Source: Gillisia limnaea DSM 15749
GTDB lineage: Bacteria > Bacteroidota > Bacteroidia > Flavobacteriales > Flavobacteriaceae
NCBI RefSeq assembly: GCF_000243235.1
Contig: NZ_JH594606.1
Location: 2,166,572 to 2,230,571, forward strand
Direction of reading: 5' to 3'
Length of the DNA stretch: 64,000 nucleotides
How positions within the stretch are numbered: position 1 is the stretch's first letter; each line of letters begins with the position of its first letter. This document shows positions 1 to 8,902 of the stretch, in pieces. The notes under the pieces were generated by a model. The model was not told the DNA's origin and did not search any database. It saw nothing but the letters and a program-made list of their open reading frames with translations. A program made the translations under genes and the position numbers.

Positions 1-2
1 GA

Positions 3-365
3 AGTAAGTATCTTACCGCATTTTTTGTTTGGGGAGCCATTTCATCGGTATTCTTTTTCCATATCCTATGGGTGATGAAAAAGGTAATAAATGAAGGCAA
101 AGAAGGTCTCTCGGCTGATGCTCAAAAGATTTTATCAAATATATGGGTACTCTTCCTAGTCTCCTGGTTCTTGTATCCTGGAGCTTATCTAATGCCATAT
201 CTAACAGGGCTAGATGGCTTCTTTTTCAGTGAAGATGGAGTGATGGCAAGGCAGTTAACCTATACTATTGCCGATGTTTGTTCCAAAGTAATATACGGTG
301 TACTCCTTGGTAATCTTGCATTGAAACTGAGCAATAACAAAGAAATGGTTGAGCTGAGTAACTAG
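3..365 (+). CDS. KR2-like sodium-pumping rhodopsin, C-terminal part (cut by window edge)
   Basis: The last 120 residues of a microbial rhodopsin, a retinal-binding light-driven ion pump of the inner membrane. The visible part covers about three helices: part of helix E, helix F (SWFLYPGAYLMPYLTG) and helix G. Helix G contains IADVCSKVIYG, whose lysine is the expected Schiff-base residue, with the conserved aspartate four residues before it. From memory, the closest match is the Na+-pump (NQ/KR2) class, which shares the FFSEDGVMARQL loop and the GVLLGNLAL end of helix G. The ion-selectivity motif in helix C is outside the window, so the pumped ion is inferred. The gene ends normally with TAG and a short polar tail. 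It cannot be told from here whether the 5' part is intact. Confidence 0.88.
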   Translation, partial: SKYLTAFFVWGAISSVFFFHILWVMKKVINEGKEGLSADAQKILSNIWVLFLVSWFLYPGAYLMPYLTGLDGFFFSEDGVMARQLTYTIADVCSKVIYGVLLGNLALKLSNNKEMVELSN

Positions 366-591
366 ATCACTATTATGAATAAGTTTTTGAACAAATAGTT
401 AAAGAAAGATATGTAGCACCTGCACTGCCTTTGTAGCCAAATATGGTCAAACATCGTTCCTAATCTAAGTGTTCTGGAAAATGCATTTGCTAGTCAGGCT
501 AGCCATTTTCAAATAGCTATTGTCGTATTCAAAAAAATAAGCCTCATCCTTCTCTGCGGGTATTCCAGCTAATTATTTGTCAATTATAATT

Positions 592-802
592 TTAGCATGT
601 CTCGCGGGTTGTAGGTTGAGGTTTTAATGTAGATCCAAAAAACAGCAATACCTGATTCACTTTGTCGGTCATCAAATTGGACTTAGCTTCAAGATCACGA
701 AAAAAACGCAGCCCTACGCCGGTTAGATCAGACAGGTCTATTTTGGTTAATTTTATTTTGCACATACTCAGCTATAGGATTGTTACGATTCCAATCTTCC
801 AT
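592..802 (-). pseudogene. HipB-like XRE antitoxin/repressor remnant, frameshifted
   Basis: Minus-strand translation from the ATG at 802 gives an N-terminus of the HipB type (MEDWNRNNPIAEYVQNKI) and then a stop. A second frame continues with LSDLTGVGLRFFRDLEAK and MTDKVNQVLLFFGSTLKP, which is the helix-turn-helix and C-terminal end typical of HipB-like DNA-binding antitoxins, ending at TAA (592-594). A small deletion or frameshift near 730-745 joins the two halves. The family represses its own operon and neutralises a HipA-type kinase. No hipA-like sequence was found beside it, so this is an orphan remnant. The operators upstream are still recognisable. Confidence 0.72.
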
Positions 803-806
803 AAAT

Positions 807-862
807 ATACCTTTAGAGGTACAAAACAGTAAAAATTATATTTAATATACCTGAAAAGGTAT
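807..862 (-). promoter_or_regulatory. Pair of TACCT-N4-AGGTA operators upstream of the hipB remnant
   Basis: Two near-identical palindromes lie immediately upstream of the broken HipB-like gene: ATACCTTTAGAGGTAC at 807-822 and ATACCTGAAAAGGTAT at 847-862. The core is TACCT-N4-AGGTA in both, with centres 40 bp apart, about four helical turns. HipB proteins bind paired palindromes in their own promoter, so these are probably the autoregulatory sites. The binding protein is inferred. Confidence 0.6.
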
Positions 863-954
863 AAAAAATTTATTATAAAGGCTCTAGTTTAATTTGGCGT
901 TGATATTTTAAAATAAAATGAAAAATCCGAAGGTTTCAAGTAGGTCAAAACATA

Positions 955-1052
955 GAAAATTCAATTATTTCCTTTAGGGCCAGGGTAAAAATAATTGAAT
1001 TTTCGGCATTTTGCCTTACCCCGTCCCTAAAGGGCGTCAAAATACCGAAAAT
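955..1052. repeat. Two adjacent long inverted repeats (structured intergenic region)
   Basis: A perfect 16-bp inverted repeat (955-970 with 989-1004, 18-nt loop) is followed directly by a second, near-perfect one. The second pairs TTTTCGGCATTTTG (about 1000-1013) with CAAAATACCGAAAA (about 1038-1051). Its loop contains the smaller palindrome CCCTAAAGGG. No coding sequence is visible. It could be a folded RNA, a palindromic mobile remnant or a strong bidirectional terminator. Confidence 0.6.
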
Positions 1053-1084
1053 TAGATAATCCGGCTATAATACCTATTTTAAAC

Positions 1085-1306
1085 CACTGTTGTCCGATAA
1101 AGTTTTTCTGACTTGATGGAATATGAATGATGAAGGGCAATTTGGATGTTTTTCCTTTTTCAAACCTTGCTTTAGAAAAAATGAACATTTAGTTTCATTA
1201 TTTAAAAACCTTACTTAAAGAACATTGATATTCAGTAGGTTGTATTTAGTCTTTTTTCTTTATTCTTGCAGCGAAGCGATCTTTACTCTTTTACCGGACA
1301 ATACTG
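1085..1306. mobile_element. 222-bp MITE-like element with 17-bp terminal inverted repeats and 9-bp target duplication
   Basis: The ends are CACTGTTGTCCGATAAA (1085-1101) and, inverted, CAGTATTGTCCGGTAAA (1290-1306), matching at 14 of 17 positions. Immediately outside both ends is the identical 9-mer ATTTTAAAC (1076-1084 and 1307-1315), the signature of a transposition event. The interior has no open transposase frame, so the element is non-autonomous or a deletion derivative. A 9-bp duplication fits several IS families, IS4-type among them. The family assignment is inference. Confidence 0.72.
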
Positions 1307-1334
1307 ATTTTAAACTAGAGACATTATAAATAAT

Positions 1335-1412
1335 ACTATACCTAAATGGGTATAGTATAGATAAAATTTTATAGCCCCCATATCTACCAGATTAATCCTT
1401 GCGCGTGGTTCC
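1335..1412. repeat. Palindrome plus left copy of a 40-bp direct repeat
   Basis: ACTATACC-N6-GGTATAGT (1335-1356) is a perfect 8-bp-arm palindrome related in sequence to the operators at 807-862. It is followed at 1373-1412 by a 40-bp sequence that recurs in the same orientation at 11331-11369 with a few mismatches and one indel. On the minus strand one frame of both copies reads EPRAR followed by two variable residues and LVDMG, so the repeat may descend from a short coding segment of unknown origin. The rest of 1413-1569 shows nothing recognisable. Confidence 0.55.
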
Positions 1413-1569
1413 AGTGTACCTCAGGAAATTATAAATGCTGTAAATAAGATTAAAAAAAGATAAATTTTAGATTTTATATTTAGGGACAATACTTTCTGGA
1501 AATTAAACCTTTAAACTCGTAAAAGAATTGAGGAAAAGGGGAAGAGGTAGGATTACCTGCAAAAATTAT

Positions 1570-1986
1570 TTAACAAACCTGTGCCTCCTGCAGCTCCTTC
1601 TTTACATCCTCAAGATTGATTGTTTTCAAAGGTTTGGAGAGAAAACCCTGAATACAGGTATAAATCTCTGCTTCCTTCTTAAAATCTTCGATTGAGGAAG
1701 ATAACATATATATGGTGAATTGTTCCTTCAAGGATTCTTCAAATTTCGTAAAAACGTCTAAAAATTCCCATCCTGACATAGTGGGCATATTAATATCGAG
1801 AAATAGTACGGTGTGCACTGCTTCAGAGTTTTTACCGAAATCCTCTTTTATAAATGCCAACGCTTTTTCGGGTACAGCAAATATTTTTTTGTCTGCATCT
1901 TTATCAAATCGTTTAATTGTGAAATCGCATATCATATTATTGGTAGCGTCATCATCAACCACCATATAGCGCAGTTTCTTTTTCAT
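1570..1986 (-). CDS. Single-domain response regulator (CheY-like)
   Basis: 138-residue receiver domain with no output domain. The acidic pocket is VVDDDATN near residue 11, the phosphoacceptor is Asp64 in LFLDINMP, and the conserved lysine is in LSKPLK near the C-terminus. The start is the ATG of MKKKLRYMVVDDD, 10 nt after the stop of the upstream kinase. A longer in-frame start inside the kinase gene is unlikely. It is the last gene of a four-gene minus-strand phosphorelay operon and probably accepts phosphate from the large PAS kinase just upstream. With no DNA-binding domain, it should act by protein interaction or as a shuttle. Confidence 0.85.
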   Translation of the reverse strand: MKKKLRYMVVDDDATNNMICDFTIKRFDKDADKKIFAVPEKALAFIKEDFGKNSEAVHTVLFLDINMPTMSGWEFLDVFTKFEESLKEQFTIYMLSSSIEDFKKEAEIYTCIQGFLSKPLKTINLEDVKKELQEAQVC

Positions 1987-1996
1987 CTTCAGTATT

Positions 1997-4900
1997 TTAT
2001 TTAAAAGTTTTTTCCTTAATGGTAATTGTGAATTTTGTGCCTGCATTAACTTCGCTGTCTATTGAAATTTTACCACCAAGCAATTCAACCTGGGTTTTTA
2101 CAAGGAACAATCCCATTCCTTTGCCTTCAATATGGTGATGAAATCTTCTATAAAGACCAAAAACCTGTTCGCGTTTTTTTACCAAATCAATTCCCAGGCC
2201 ATTATCTTCAAAAGTGAGTACCACAGTTCCTTCTTTTGATTCAGATCTTATCTCTAATTGAGGAGAAATTCCCGGCTGGCGATACTTAATACTGTTTGCT
2301 ATAAGATTGTAAAAGATACTGTGAAGGTAACTTTGTACGGTATGGATGGCAGGCACATCAAAATGTGTTTTGATCTGTACTTTTTCCTTTTCGATTAAAT
2401 TTTGAATACTGCTCTTTATAGAGTTTACAAGATCATTGAGAATTACCGGTTGTTTCTTCGCATCCATCTCCACTTTAACCTGTAAAATCGAATTAAGATC
2501 GGAAATAACAATATCCAGGCGCTTTACATTATCAAGCAGTGCCTCCAGGAAATTGTTTTTTACCTCCTGTGTATAGTCTTCTTTACCAATTAAATCTGCA
2601 AGTCCAAGAATATTAGCCACAGGTGCTCGAAGGTTGTGTGACACTATAAAAGAAAACTGCTCGAGTCCTTTATTAGCCTCAACAAGCTCCTCTGTATGTG
2701 CCTTTAGGTTTTTATTGAGTTCTATAATTTGCAACTCCGATTCTTTTCTTTCAGTTACATCTTTAAAATAAACTGAAAGTCCGCTATTTGATGGATAAGC
2801 AGTAACCTCAAACCATTTGTTTACCCTGTCATAGTATTCTTCAAAATTTTCTATCGACTTTTCCCTAACAGCTTTATGAAAACAGCTATAAAATTGTGTG
2901 TGGATATCATCAGGAAAAACATTCCAAAGATTTTTGTCTATTATTTCCGCTTTGGCGCATTTCAATAAGTCTTCAGAATGTTGATTCCAATATGTCACTT
3001 TCCAATCATTATCAACCATAAAAAAGGCATCTCCTATACTCTCAAGAATAATCTCTTTTTCTTCTGAAGCTTTCAAGGCCTGCTGTTCTGAATTTTTAAT
3101 ATTGGTAATGTCCTGAAAGCTTCCATTAATTCGTACACATTTGCCATTTACAAAAGTTGGATGTCCAATTTTTCTAATCCAGCGTTCATTTCCATTTGCC
3201 GTTAATATCTGCATTTCAAGATCATAAGGAATGTTTTCATTAAGAGCTTTTATATATGCATTGGACATGGCATTCCTGCTTTCTCCTTCTTTGTAAAAAA
3301 GAATTGCTTTTTCAAGAGTAGGACAGTAATCCATATCGACTTCATGAATTTCTTTAGTCACCGGGGACCAATACACCGTATCTTTTTCACAATCTTTTTC
3401 AAAACTCCCAATTCGCGCAAACCTGGAAGCCTCATCTAAAAGTTCTTCCAGTTTCTTTTTCTCTGTAACATCCTGGATTGCACCAACCATACGAAAGGCC
3501 TTTCCATTCTCGTCCCGAAGAATAAAGCCTTTTTCTATTACAGAAGAATACTTTCCATCTACTCTTTTGAACCTATATTCGGCTGTCCAATGGCTTTCCA
3601 TTCCTTCAATACTTTTATTCAGACTTTCGGTTATATGATGCTTTTCTTCAGGGTGAATTTTTTCAAGAAAATCTTCTATTGTGGGAGAAAATTCTTCCTG
3701 GGAATAACCAAACATGGCATAAAATGCTTCCCCATACAGTAAAACGTTTGATTTGAGGTCCCAGTCATAAATAGCATCTGATGTCGCTTTGGAAACCAAT
3801 TCATAACGCCTATTACTTTCTTTCAATGCCATATCTCCCTTGACCCTATCTGTAATATCAATACCTACACATTGAACTTCATCGGGTTCATTTGTAGTTC
3901 CCTTTAGATATATAAAATCCCAGAGAGTTGCTTTTATTCCTCCTCCCTTTGCCGGCTTGTCAATTTCTACCTGAAAAACCTGACCTGGATTTGACATGCA
4001 TTTTTCGACAGCTGTCTGGACGCGGGGGTGATGGTATTCATTAATAGAGAGCATGGATTGCTCTCCCACGATTTCCTTTTGCCCGTAGATCCACCCAAAA
4101 TCATCCCTGAATTTTTTGTTGCCATAGGTATATCTGCCCTGGAGATCTGTTCTTATCACATAATTTGTTTGAGACTGAATCAAACCTCTAATTCTTGCTT
4201 CACTTTTCACAAGTTTTTCGTGGCTGTTCTTTCGCTCAGTGATATCCTGCACCGTGCCGCTATACGAAGATTTTTGATTCTTGTTATTAGTTAACTTTCC
4301 CCTTTCATGTACCCATTTGATCTTTCCATTGGGTAAGATAATGCGGTGCTCAAAATCCAATTCCTTTTGCCCATTCATAGCCAATGCGTTTGCCTCCTTA
4401 AATTTTATAAGATCTTCTGGGTGAATCGTTTGTTCGAAACTTTCTAAATTTGGCTGAAAAGCACCATTGTCTCTTTCCCAAATATTGAACACTTCTTCTG
4501 ACCAAAATATGTTGCCATTGTCCAGATTATGAGTCCAGTAACCCAATTTTGCAATCCTTTGGGCAGTTTGGAGTTTTTCCGTTTTTTCTTCTATTTTTTT
4601 CCGGGACAGTATATGTTCAGTAATGTCATTTATAAAAAAGAAAATGCCCTCTATTTCTCCCTTGCCATTTCTATATGCCTGGTAAACGAAGTTCATATAT
4701 AAATCAGCTAATTTCCCGTTTTCTTCTTTATCTACCTTAACTAATGTTTCTGTGCCGATATATGTTTCTCCGGTACGGTAAACATTATCTAATATGCTGA
4801 CAAACCCTTGTTCAATTACTTCGGGAAGCACTTCTATTACTGTTTTTCCTATCACATTTTTTTTACCTATAAATTGCAAATAAAGGGGATTGGCCATTTC

Positions 4901-6883
4901 AAAAACATGATTGGCACCTTTCAACATTCCTATGGCGGAGGGAGCTTTTGAAAACATTTCAAAGAACTGATCTCTTTCAGTTTCCAATGCTTTCTCCAGT
5001 CTTTTTTTCTCGGTTACATCGAGATTTGTTCCTATCATTCGTAAAGGTTTCCCTGTACCATCGCGCACCACGATAGCATCTCCTTTAATATAACGAAAAG
5101 ATTTATCCGGCCACAAAATTCTGAAGTCAGAATCAAATTTTGCACCGCCGCTCAAGGCTCTTTGAACCTTTGCATTTTCTTCGTCAATGTCATCAGGATG
5201 AATAATGGCTTCCCATGCTTCATATGCGCCACCAAATTTATCTTCTGCCACTCCGAAAATTTGGTGCATGATTTTATCCCAAATAAGATGATTGTTTACA
5301 ACGTCCCATTCCCATATTCCAATTTTTGCCGAATTGGTAGCCAGTGTAATCCTTTCGGTTAAATCATATATAGCTTTTTCCGCTTCTTTGTCCTTAGTTA
5401 TATCTGATTGAATAGAAAAGTAGCCTGTAAGTTTGCCGGTGGAATCAAATTCGGGCTGGCATTTTATATTAGTCCAATACTTTTTACCGGATTTTGAATA
5501 ATTAATTATATCACATTGAAAAGCCTGACTTTTACTAATTTTTCTGCGCATATAACTAACAACTTCCTGGTCAGTTTCTGACCCTTGTAAAAAACTGCCT
5601 GGTCTTTTCCCAATAATTTCGTTAAGCTCAAAACCTGTCATCCGGGTAAAAGCATCGTTTACCCACTGAATTTTACCTTTTGCATCGGTAATAACTACGG
5701 CATTGCTGGTTTTTCTTGCAACAAGTGATAGCTTGGTTATTTCTTCCTCTGCATGTTTTCTTTCACTTAAATCCCGAATTATCATTGAGGTTCTTTCCTC
5801 GCCATTAGCATTTTTATAAACTACAGAAGTAAACTCACCTGGAAATCTCTCCCCATTTTCACGAATTGCCGTAACCTCAGCCTTCACCTTACCTGTACGC
5901 TGGCGTTCTTCAAGAGCTGCAGTCAGCCGAGGGTCTTTGGTATCCACTAATCCAAATCTACCTGCTTCGCAAATTTCTTTCTCACTCATGCCAAACATAG
6001 TACAGGCAGCAGGATTGGCCGCAAGTATTTTTCCATCAGTTACTGTAAGCAGTATAGCATCCAAACTGTTCTCAAAAAGCGAAAAATATTTCTCCTCGCT
6101 GTCGTATATAATTTGTTCTGCCTTTTTTCTGTCGGTTATATCATGAACTATCTTAGCTGCTCCAATAACTTTTCCGTTGTTATCATTAATGGGGGAGATA
6201 GTAAGAGAAACATCCACTCTTGTTCCATTTTTTTTAAGCCTTTCGGTTTCAAAATGCTGTACAGATTCTCCTTTTTTTATGCTTTCCATAAATTCTGCTT
6301 CTTCCTGTAAACATTCTGGGGGAATAATTATAGAGATGTTTTTGCCAATGGCTTCTGTTGCTGAATAACCAAAAAGCTTTTCTGCACTTAAGTTCCAACT
6401 GGTAATTATTCCATCCAATGTTTTGCTAATGATGCCATCATTAGATGTATTAACGATAGCAGCAAGATGCGCCTGGTCATAAATCATGCGCTCACGTTCT
6501 TTTTCCAGACTAAATTTCTCCATTGCACTCAGCACTGCCTGTGGAAGGCGATGGAGTCTGTCTTTTAAAATATAATCATCAGCTCCGGCTTTCATTATTT
6601 CCACAGCATATTCATCAGATACAGTTGCCGAAACCAGTATAAAAGGAATATTTTTTTCTTGTCGCTTAATTATCTTTATTGCTTCCATAGAATCAAAGGA
6701 AGGAAGTGTGTGGTCGGCAATGATGATGTCTGGAGCAAATTCTTTGAGTGCCTTTTCAAAAGCTGTTTTATTGCCAACGACCAATTTCTCAAATTGAATC
6801 TTTCCTTTTTTCAATTCTCTTTCTACTAATTCAGCATCAGCAGGCGTGTCTTCGAGGTGAAGTATTTTTAACTTAGTTTTCAA
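1997..6883 (-). CDS. Giant hybrid sensor kinase: REC, ten PAS domains, HisKA, HATPase
   Basis: 1628 residues. An N-terminal receiver domain (Asp57 in IIIADHTLPSFD) is followed by ten consecutive PAS/PAC units. Each ends in a DITDRK- or DVTEKK-type linker, and together they span roughly residues 130-1385. A short coiled linker leads to the HisKA helix with His1416 in IVSHNLRAPV, and then the HATPase with N-box NLIANSIKY and G-boxes EDNGLGID and GKGMGLFLV. No membrane segment or signal peptide is visible, so it is probably cytosolic. It sits 26 bp after one response-regulator gene and 10 bp before another, which suggests it receives and passes on phosphate within this operon. The ligands of the PAS domains cannot be read from the sequence. 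Such long PAS chains are prone to expansion and shuffling. Confidence 0.93.
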   Translation of the reverse strand: MKTKLKILHLEDTPADAELVERELKKGKIQFEKLVVGNKTAFEKALKEFAPDIIIADHTLPSFDSMEAIKIIKRQEKNIPFILVSATVSDEYAVEIMKAGADDYILKDRLHRLPQAVLSAMEKFSLEKERERMIYDQAHLAAIVNTSNDGIISKTLDGIITSWNLSAEKLFGYSATEAIGKNISIIIPPECLQEEAEFMESIKKGESVQHFETERLKKNGTRVDVSLTISPINDNNGKVIGAAKIVHDITDRKKAEQIIYDSEEKYFSLFENSLDAILLTVTDGKILAANPAACTMFGMSEKEICEAGRFGLVDTKDPRLTAALEERQRTGKVKAEVTAIRENGERFPGEFTSVVYKNANGEERTSMIIRDLSERKHAEEEITKLSLVARKTSNAVVITDAKGKIQWVNDAFTRMTGFELNEIIGKRPGSFLQGSETDQEVVSYMRRKISKSQAFQCDIINYSKSGKKYWTNIKCQPEFDSTGKLTGYFSIQSDITKDKEAEKAIYDLTERITLATNSAKIGIWEWDVVNNHLIWDKIMHQIFGVAEDKFGGAYEAWEAIIHPDDIDEENAKVQRALSGGAKFDSDFRILWPDKSFRYIKGDAIVVRDGTGKPLRMIGTNLDVTEKKRLEKALETERDQFFEMFSKAPSAIGMLKGANHVFEMANPLYLQFIGKKNVIGKTVIEVLPEVIEQGFVSILDNVYRTGETYIGTETLVKVDKEENGKLADLYMNFVYQAYRNGKGEIEGIFFFINDITEHILSRKKIEEKTEKLQTAQRIAKLGYWTHNLDNGNIFWSEEVFNIWERDNGAFQPNLESFEQTIHPEDLIKFKEANALAMNGQKELDFEHRIILPNGKIKWVHERGKLTNNKNQKSSYSGTVQDITERKNSHEKLVKSEARIRGLIQSQTNYVIRTDLQGRYTYGNKKFRDDFGWIYGQKEIVGEQSMLSINEYHHPRVQTAVEKCMSNPGQVFQVEIDKPAKGGGIKATLWDFIYLKGTTNEPDEVQCVGIDITDRVKGDMALKESNRRYELVSKATSDAIYDWDLKSNVLLYGEAFYAMFGYSQEEFSPTIEDFLEKIHPEEKHHITESLNKSIEGMESHWTAEYRFKRVDGKYSSVIEKGFILRDENGKAFRMVGAIQDVTEKKKLEELLDEASRFARIGSFEKDCEKDTVYWSPVTKEIHEVDMDYCPTLEKAILFYKEGESRNAMSNAYIKALNENIPYDLEMQILTANGNERWIRKIGHPTFVNGKCVRINGSFQDITNIKNSEQQALKASEEKEIILESIGDAFFMVDNDWKVTYWNQHSEDLLKCAKAEIIDKNLWNVFPDDIHTQFYSCFHKAVREKSIENFEEYYDRVNKWFEVTAYPSNSGLSVYFKDVTERKESELQIIELNKNLKAHTEELVEANKGLEQFSFIVSHNLRAPVANILGLADLIGKEDYTQEVKNNFLEALLDNVKRLDIVISDLNSILQVKVEMDAKKQPVILNDLVNSIKSSIQNLIEKEKVQIKTHFDVPAIHTVQSYLHSIFYNLIANSIKYRQPGISPQLEIRSESKEGTVVLTFEDNGLGIDLVKKREQVFGLYRRFHHHIEGKGMGLFLVKTQVELLGGKISIDSEVNAGTKFTITIKEKTFK

Positions 6884-6909
6884 TTTGTAGGGGCTTTTTA
6901 TTTACTTAT

Positions 6910-7350
6910 TTATACAGGAGGATGATTCTTGAGCAACCAATAAAAACCAAGGTCTGTAACAACTTTGGTAAATTCATCGAGCTCAACGGGCTTTACAATA
7001 TAGCTGTTTGCACCTAGGGAATAGGCGCGGTCAATATCCGGATGTTCTTTGGAAGAAGTGAGTACCACAACAGGAATTGCTTTTGTGAGTTCGTTTGCCT
7101 TTATCCTCGTCAACACTTCAAGACCATCCATTTTCGGCATTTTTAAATCAAGCAGGATTACTTTTGGTTTATTCTTAATATCTCTGCCTTCAAACTTTCC
7201 AGTTCCAAAAAGAAACTCAAGTGCTTGAGCTCCGTCCTTGAGATGTATAAGATTGTTGTTAATATTTCCTTTGCGAAATGCACGAATGGCCAGCTCCGCG
7301 TCGTTCATATTATCTTCTATAAGCAGGATTTCGACTGAGGTATTTTCCAT
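6910..7350 (-). CDS. Rcp1-like single-domain response regulator
   Basis: 146-residue receiver protein. The acidic pair is in LLIEDNMND, the phosphoacceptor is Asp68 in [13 protein letters not shown], Thr/Ser is in [12 protein letters not shown], and the lysine is in [12 protein letters not shown]. The C-terminal [19 protein letters not shown] extension is typical of Rcp1-type regulators that pair with phytochrome-like kinases. The start is the ATG of [14 protein letters not shown], 22 bp after the upstream kinase stop. A longer frame reaching into the kinase gene lacks family similarity and is rejected. It is the second gene of the operon and probably the cognate partner of the kinase at 7373-8527. 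Confidence 0.88.
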   Translation of the reverse strand: MENTSVEILLIEDNMNDAELAIRAFRKGNINNNLIHLKDGAQALEFLFGTGKFEGRDIKNKPKVILLDLKMPKMDGLEVLTRIKANELTKAIPVVVLTSSKEHPDIDRAYSLGANSYIVKPVELDEFTKVVTDLGFYWLLKNHPPV

Positions 7351-7372
7351 AATGGATTGAATTATTGGTTTT

Positions 7373-8527
7373 CTAATATTCTGTTTTAACAATTTCAGGT
7401 AAGCTAAAAAAGAAGGTTGCTCCTTGCCCTTCTTTCCCCTGGGCCCAAACTTTCCCATCGTGCTTATGTATAATGCGTTGTACAATTGCAAGCCCTACAC
7501 CGGTTCCTGAAAATTCTTCATTTGAATGAAGCCGCTGAAACACCCCGAATAATTTGTTTACATATTCCATATCAAAGCCTGCGCCATTGTCGCTAACAGA
7601 ATAAATAAGCGCTTTGTTTTTTCGCTCTGATTTTATTTCTATCAGTGGCTTTTCTTTTTTAGAAGAGTATTTTATCGCGTTGGAAAGAAGGTTGGTGATA
7701 ACCTGCTGTAATAAATTATAATCTGCTATCGCAGGAAACAGGTTGCTACATTTTATTTCAGCACTATGTGTATTACCTTGATTGATTTCTGCAAGAACAG
7801 TTTCAACCAACTTGTTCATATCGACATTAGACTTTGTTATTCCTTTACGCCCCAACCTGGAAAAGGTAAGAAGATCATCTATAAGCACTCCCATTTTTCT
7901 TGCATTATTTCTCACTTCTCCCAACCATCTCTTCCCTTCGGCATCAAGAACGGTGTCGTAATCTTCTCCCAGCATTTGTGCGTATCCGTTTATCGCACGG
8001 AGTGGTGTACGCAAATCATGAGATACGGAATATGAAAATGATTCTAAATCTTCGGTGCGCTCTTTCACCCGCTTTTCCAATTCGTCAACCTCTTTGTTGG
8101 AATCGATTAATTCTACAGCTCTTTTTTTCTTTTCCCCTTTTTGAAATGTAAGTTCTTTGTTCGCAATGACGAGTTCTGCTGCGCGTTTTTCTTTTTCCTC
8201 GTTTTGAAAAGCAAGTTCTTTGTTGGCAATGATGAGTTCTGCTGCACGCTTATCTTTTTGTTCGTTTTGAAAAGCGAGTTCGGCTGCGCGTTTATCTTTT
8301 TGCTCGCTTTGAAAAGCGAGTTCTTTGTTGGCAATGATTAGTTCATCTGCTCTTTTTCCTTTTTCTTCGATTTGAAAAGAAAGTTCCTTTACGGCTTTTG
8401 CAAGCTTGACAGCCATTTCATTTTTCTCCTCATCCTTTGCCTCTAATGCTTCCTCAGACAGTTCAAGGGCTGTCATTGTTTTCACCCTATTATATGAAAT
8501 AGAGTCCCTATCAACTTTATTTTCCAT
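7373..8527 (-). CDS. Soluble histidine kinase with a 21-residue coiled-coil repeat input region
   Basis: 384 residues. Residues about 40-155 form a long coiled coil built from repeats close to [21 protein letters not shown] (21 residues, three heptads). One copy is shortened to 14 residues. HisKA follows with His170 in [17 protein letters not shown], then the HATPase with N-box [11 protein letters not shown]1 [10 protein letters not shown] and G2 GTGVGLAIV. There is no signal peptide, membrane helix or sensory domain, so the signal may arrive by partner binding to the coiled coil. It heads the four-gene phosphorelay operon. The catalytic part resembles phytochrome-type and bathy-type kinases of Bacteroidota. 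Confidence 0.9.
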   Translation of the reverse strand: MENKVDRDSISYNRVKTMTALELSEEALEAKDEEKNEMAVKLAKAVKELSFQIEEKGKRADELIIANKELAFQSEQKDKRAAELAFQNEQKDKRAAELIIANKELAFQNEEKEKRAAELVIANKELTFQKGEKKKRAVELIDSNKEVDELEKRVKERTEDLESFSYSVSHDLRTPLRAINGYAQMLGEDYDTVLDAEGKRWLGEVRNNARKMGVLIDDLLTFSRLGRKGITKSNVDMNKLVETVLAEINQGNTHSAEIKCSNLFPAIADYNLLQQVITNLLSNAIKYSSKKEKPLIEIKSERKNKALIYSVSDNGAGFDMEYVNKLFGVFQRLHSNEEFSGTGVGLAIVQRIIHKHDGKVWAQGKEGQGATFFFSLPEIVKTEY

Positions 8528-8902
8528 ACTAGTTCTTTTTTGAAATCACTTCCCCAAGGTTGATTGCGGAAAAATCTTAAACAGAATGTTTTTTTTGATC
8601 AGGAATTTCAAAATTTCATTTAAATATTAATCCCGGCATACCGCCAGTAAAGGGACACTTACTGCGTTTTACCGATAAAACCTCAAGGTTAATCTGTCAA
8701 AAGACGCCGTGAAGATAGTTTATTTAACGGTACTTTAACGGTTGTGTAGGACGTTTTAACATGAGAAATCAATGATGATTAAATAGATATGGTTTCTTTT
8801 TTGCTTAAAGATTAGTCCCCGGAATTAAAAACGGAAATAAAACAACACTCGTATATTTGTAATCATTTTCCTATAACTATTACAACCTTTTTTACTTAAA
8901 CC
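8528..8902. other. Intergenic region upstream of the kinase operon; no gene
   Basis: This 375-bp spacer must contain the promoter of the minus-strand kinase operon and the 3' end region of the BLUF gene. A perfect TAnnTTTG box (TATATTTG, 8852-8859) lies on the plus strand with no plus-strand gene after it, so it may be chance or may give an antisense transcript into the BLUF gene. No other structure was recognised. Confidence 0.3.

Noticed and set aside
7351-7491. N-terminal extension of the Rcp1-like regulator
   Set aside because: The extra residues overlap the kinase gene and lack receiver-domain similarity; the ATG at 7350 starts the conserved domain.
8113-8341. Open frames on both strands in the kinase repeat
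   Set aside because: They are by-products of the 63-bp repeat, which lacks stops in several frames.
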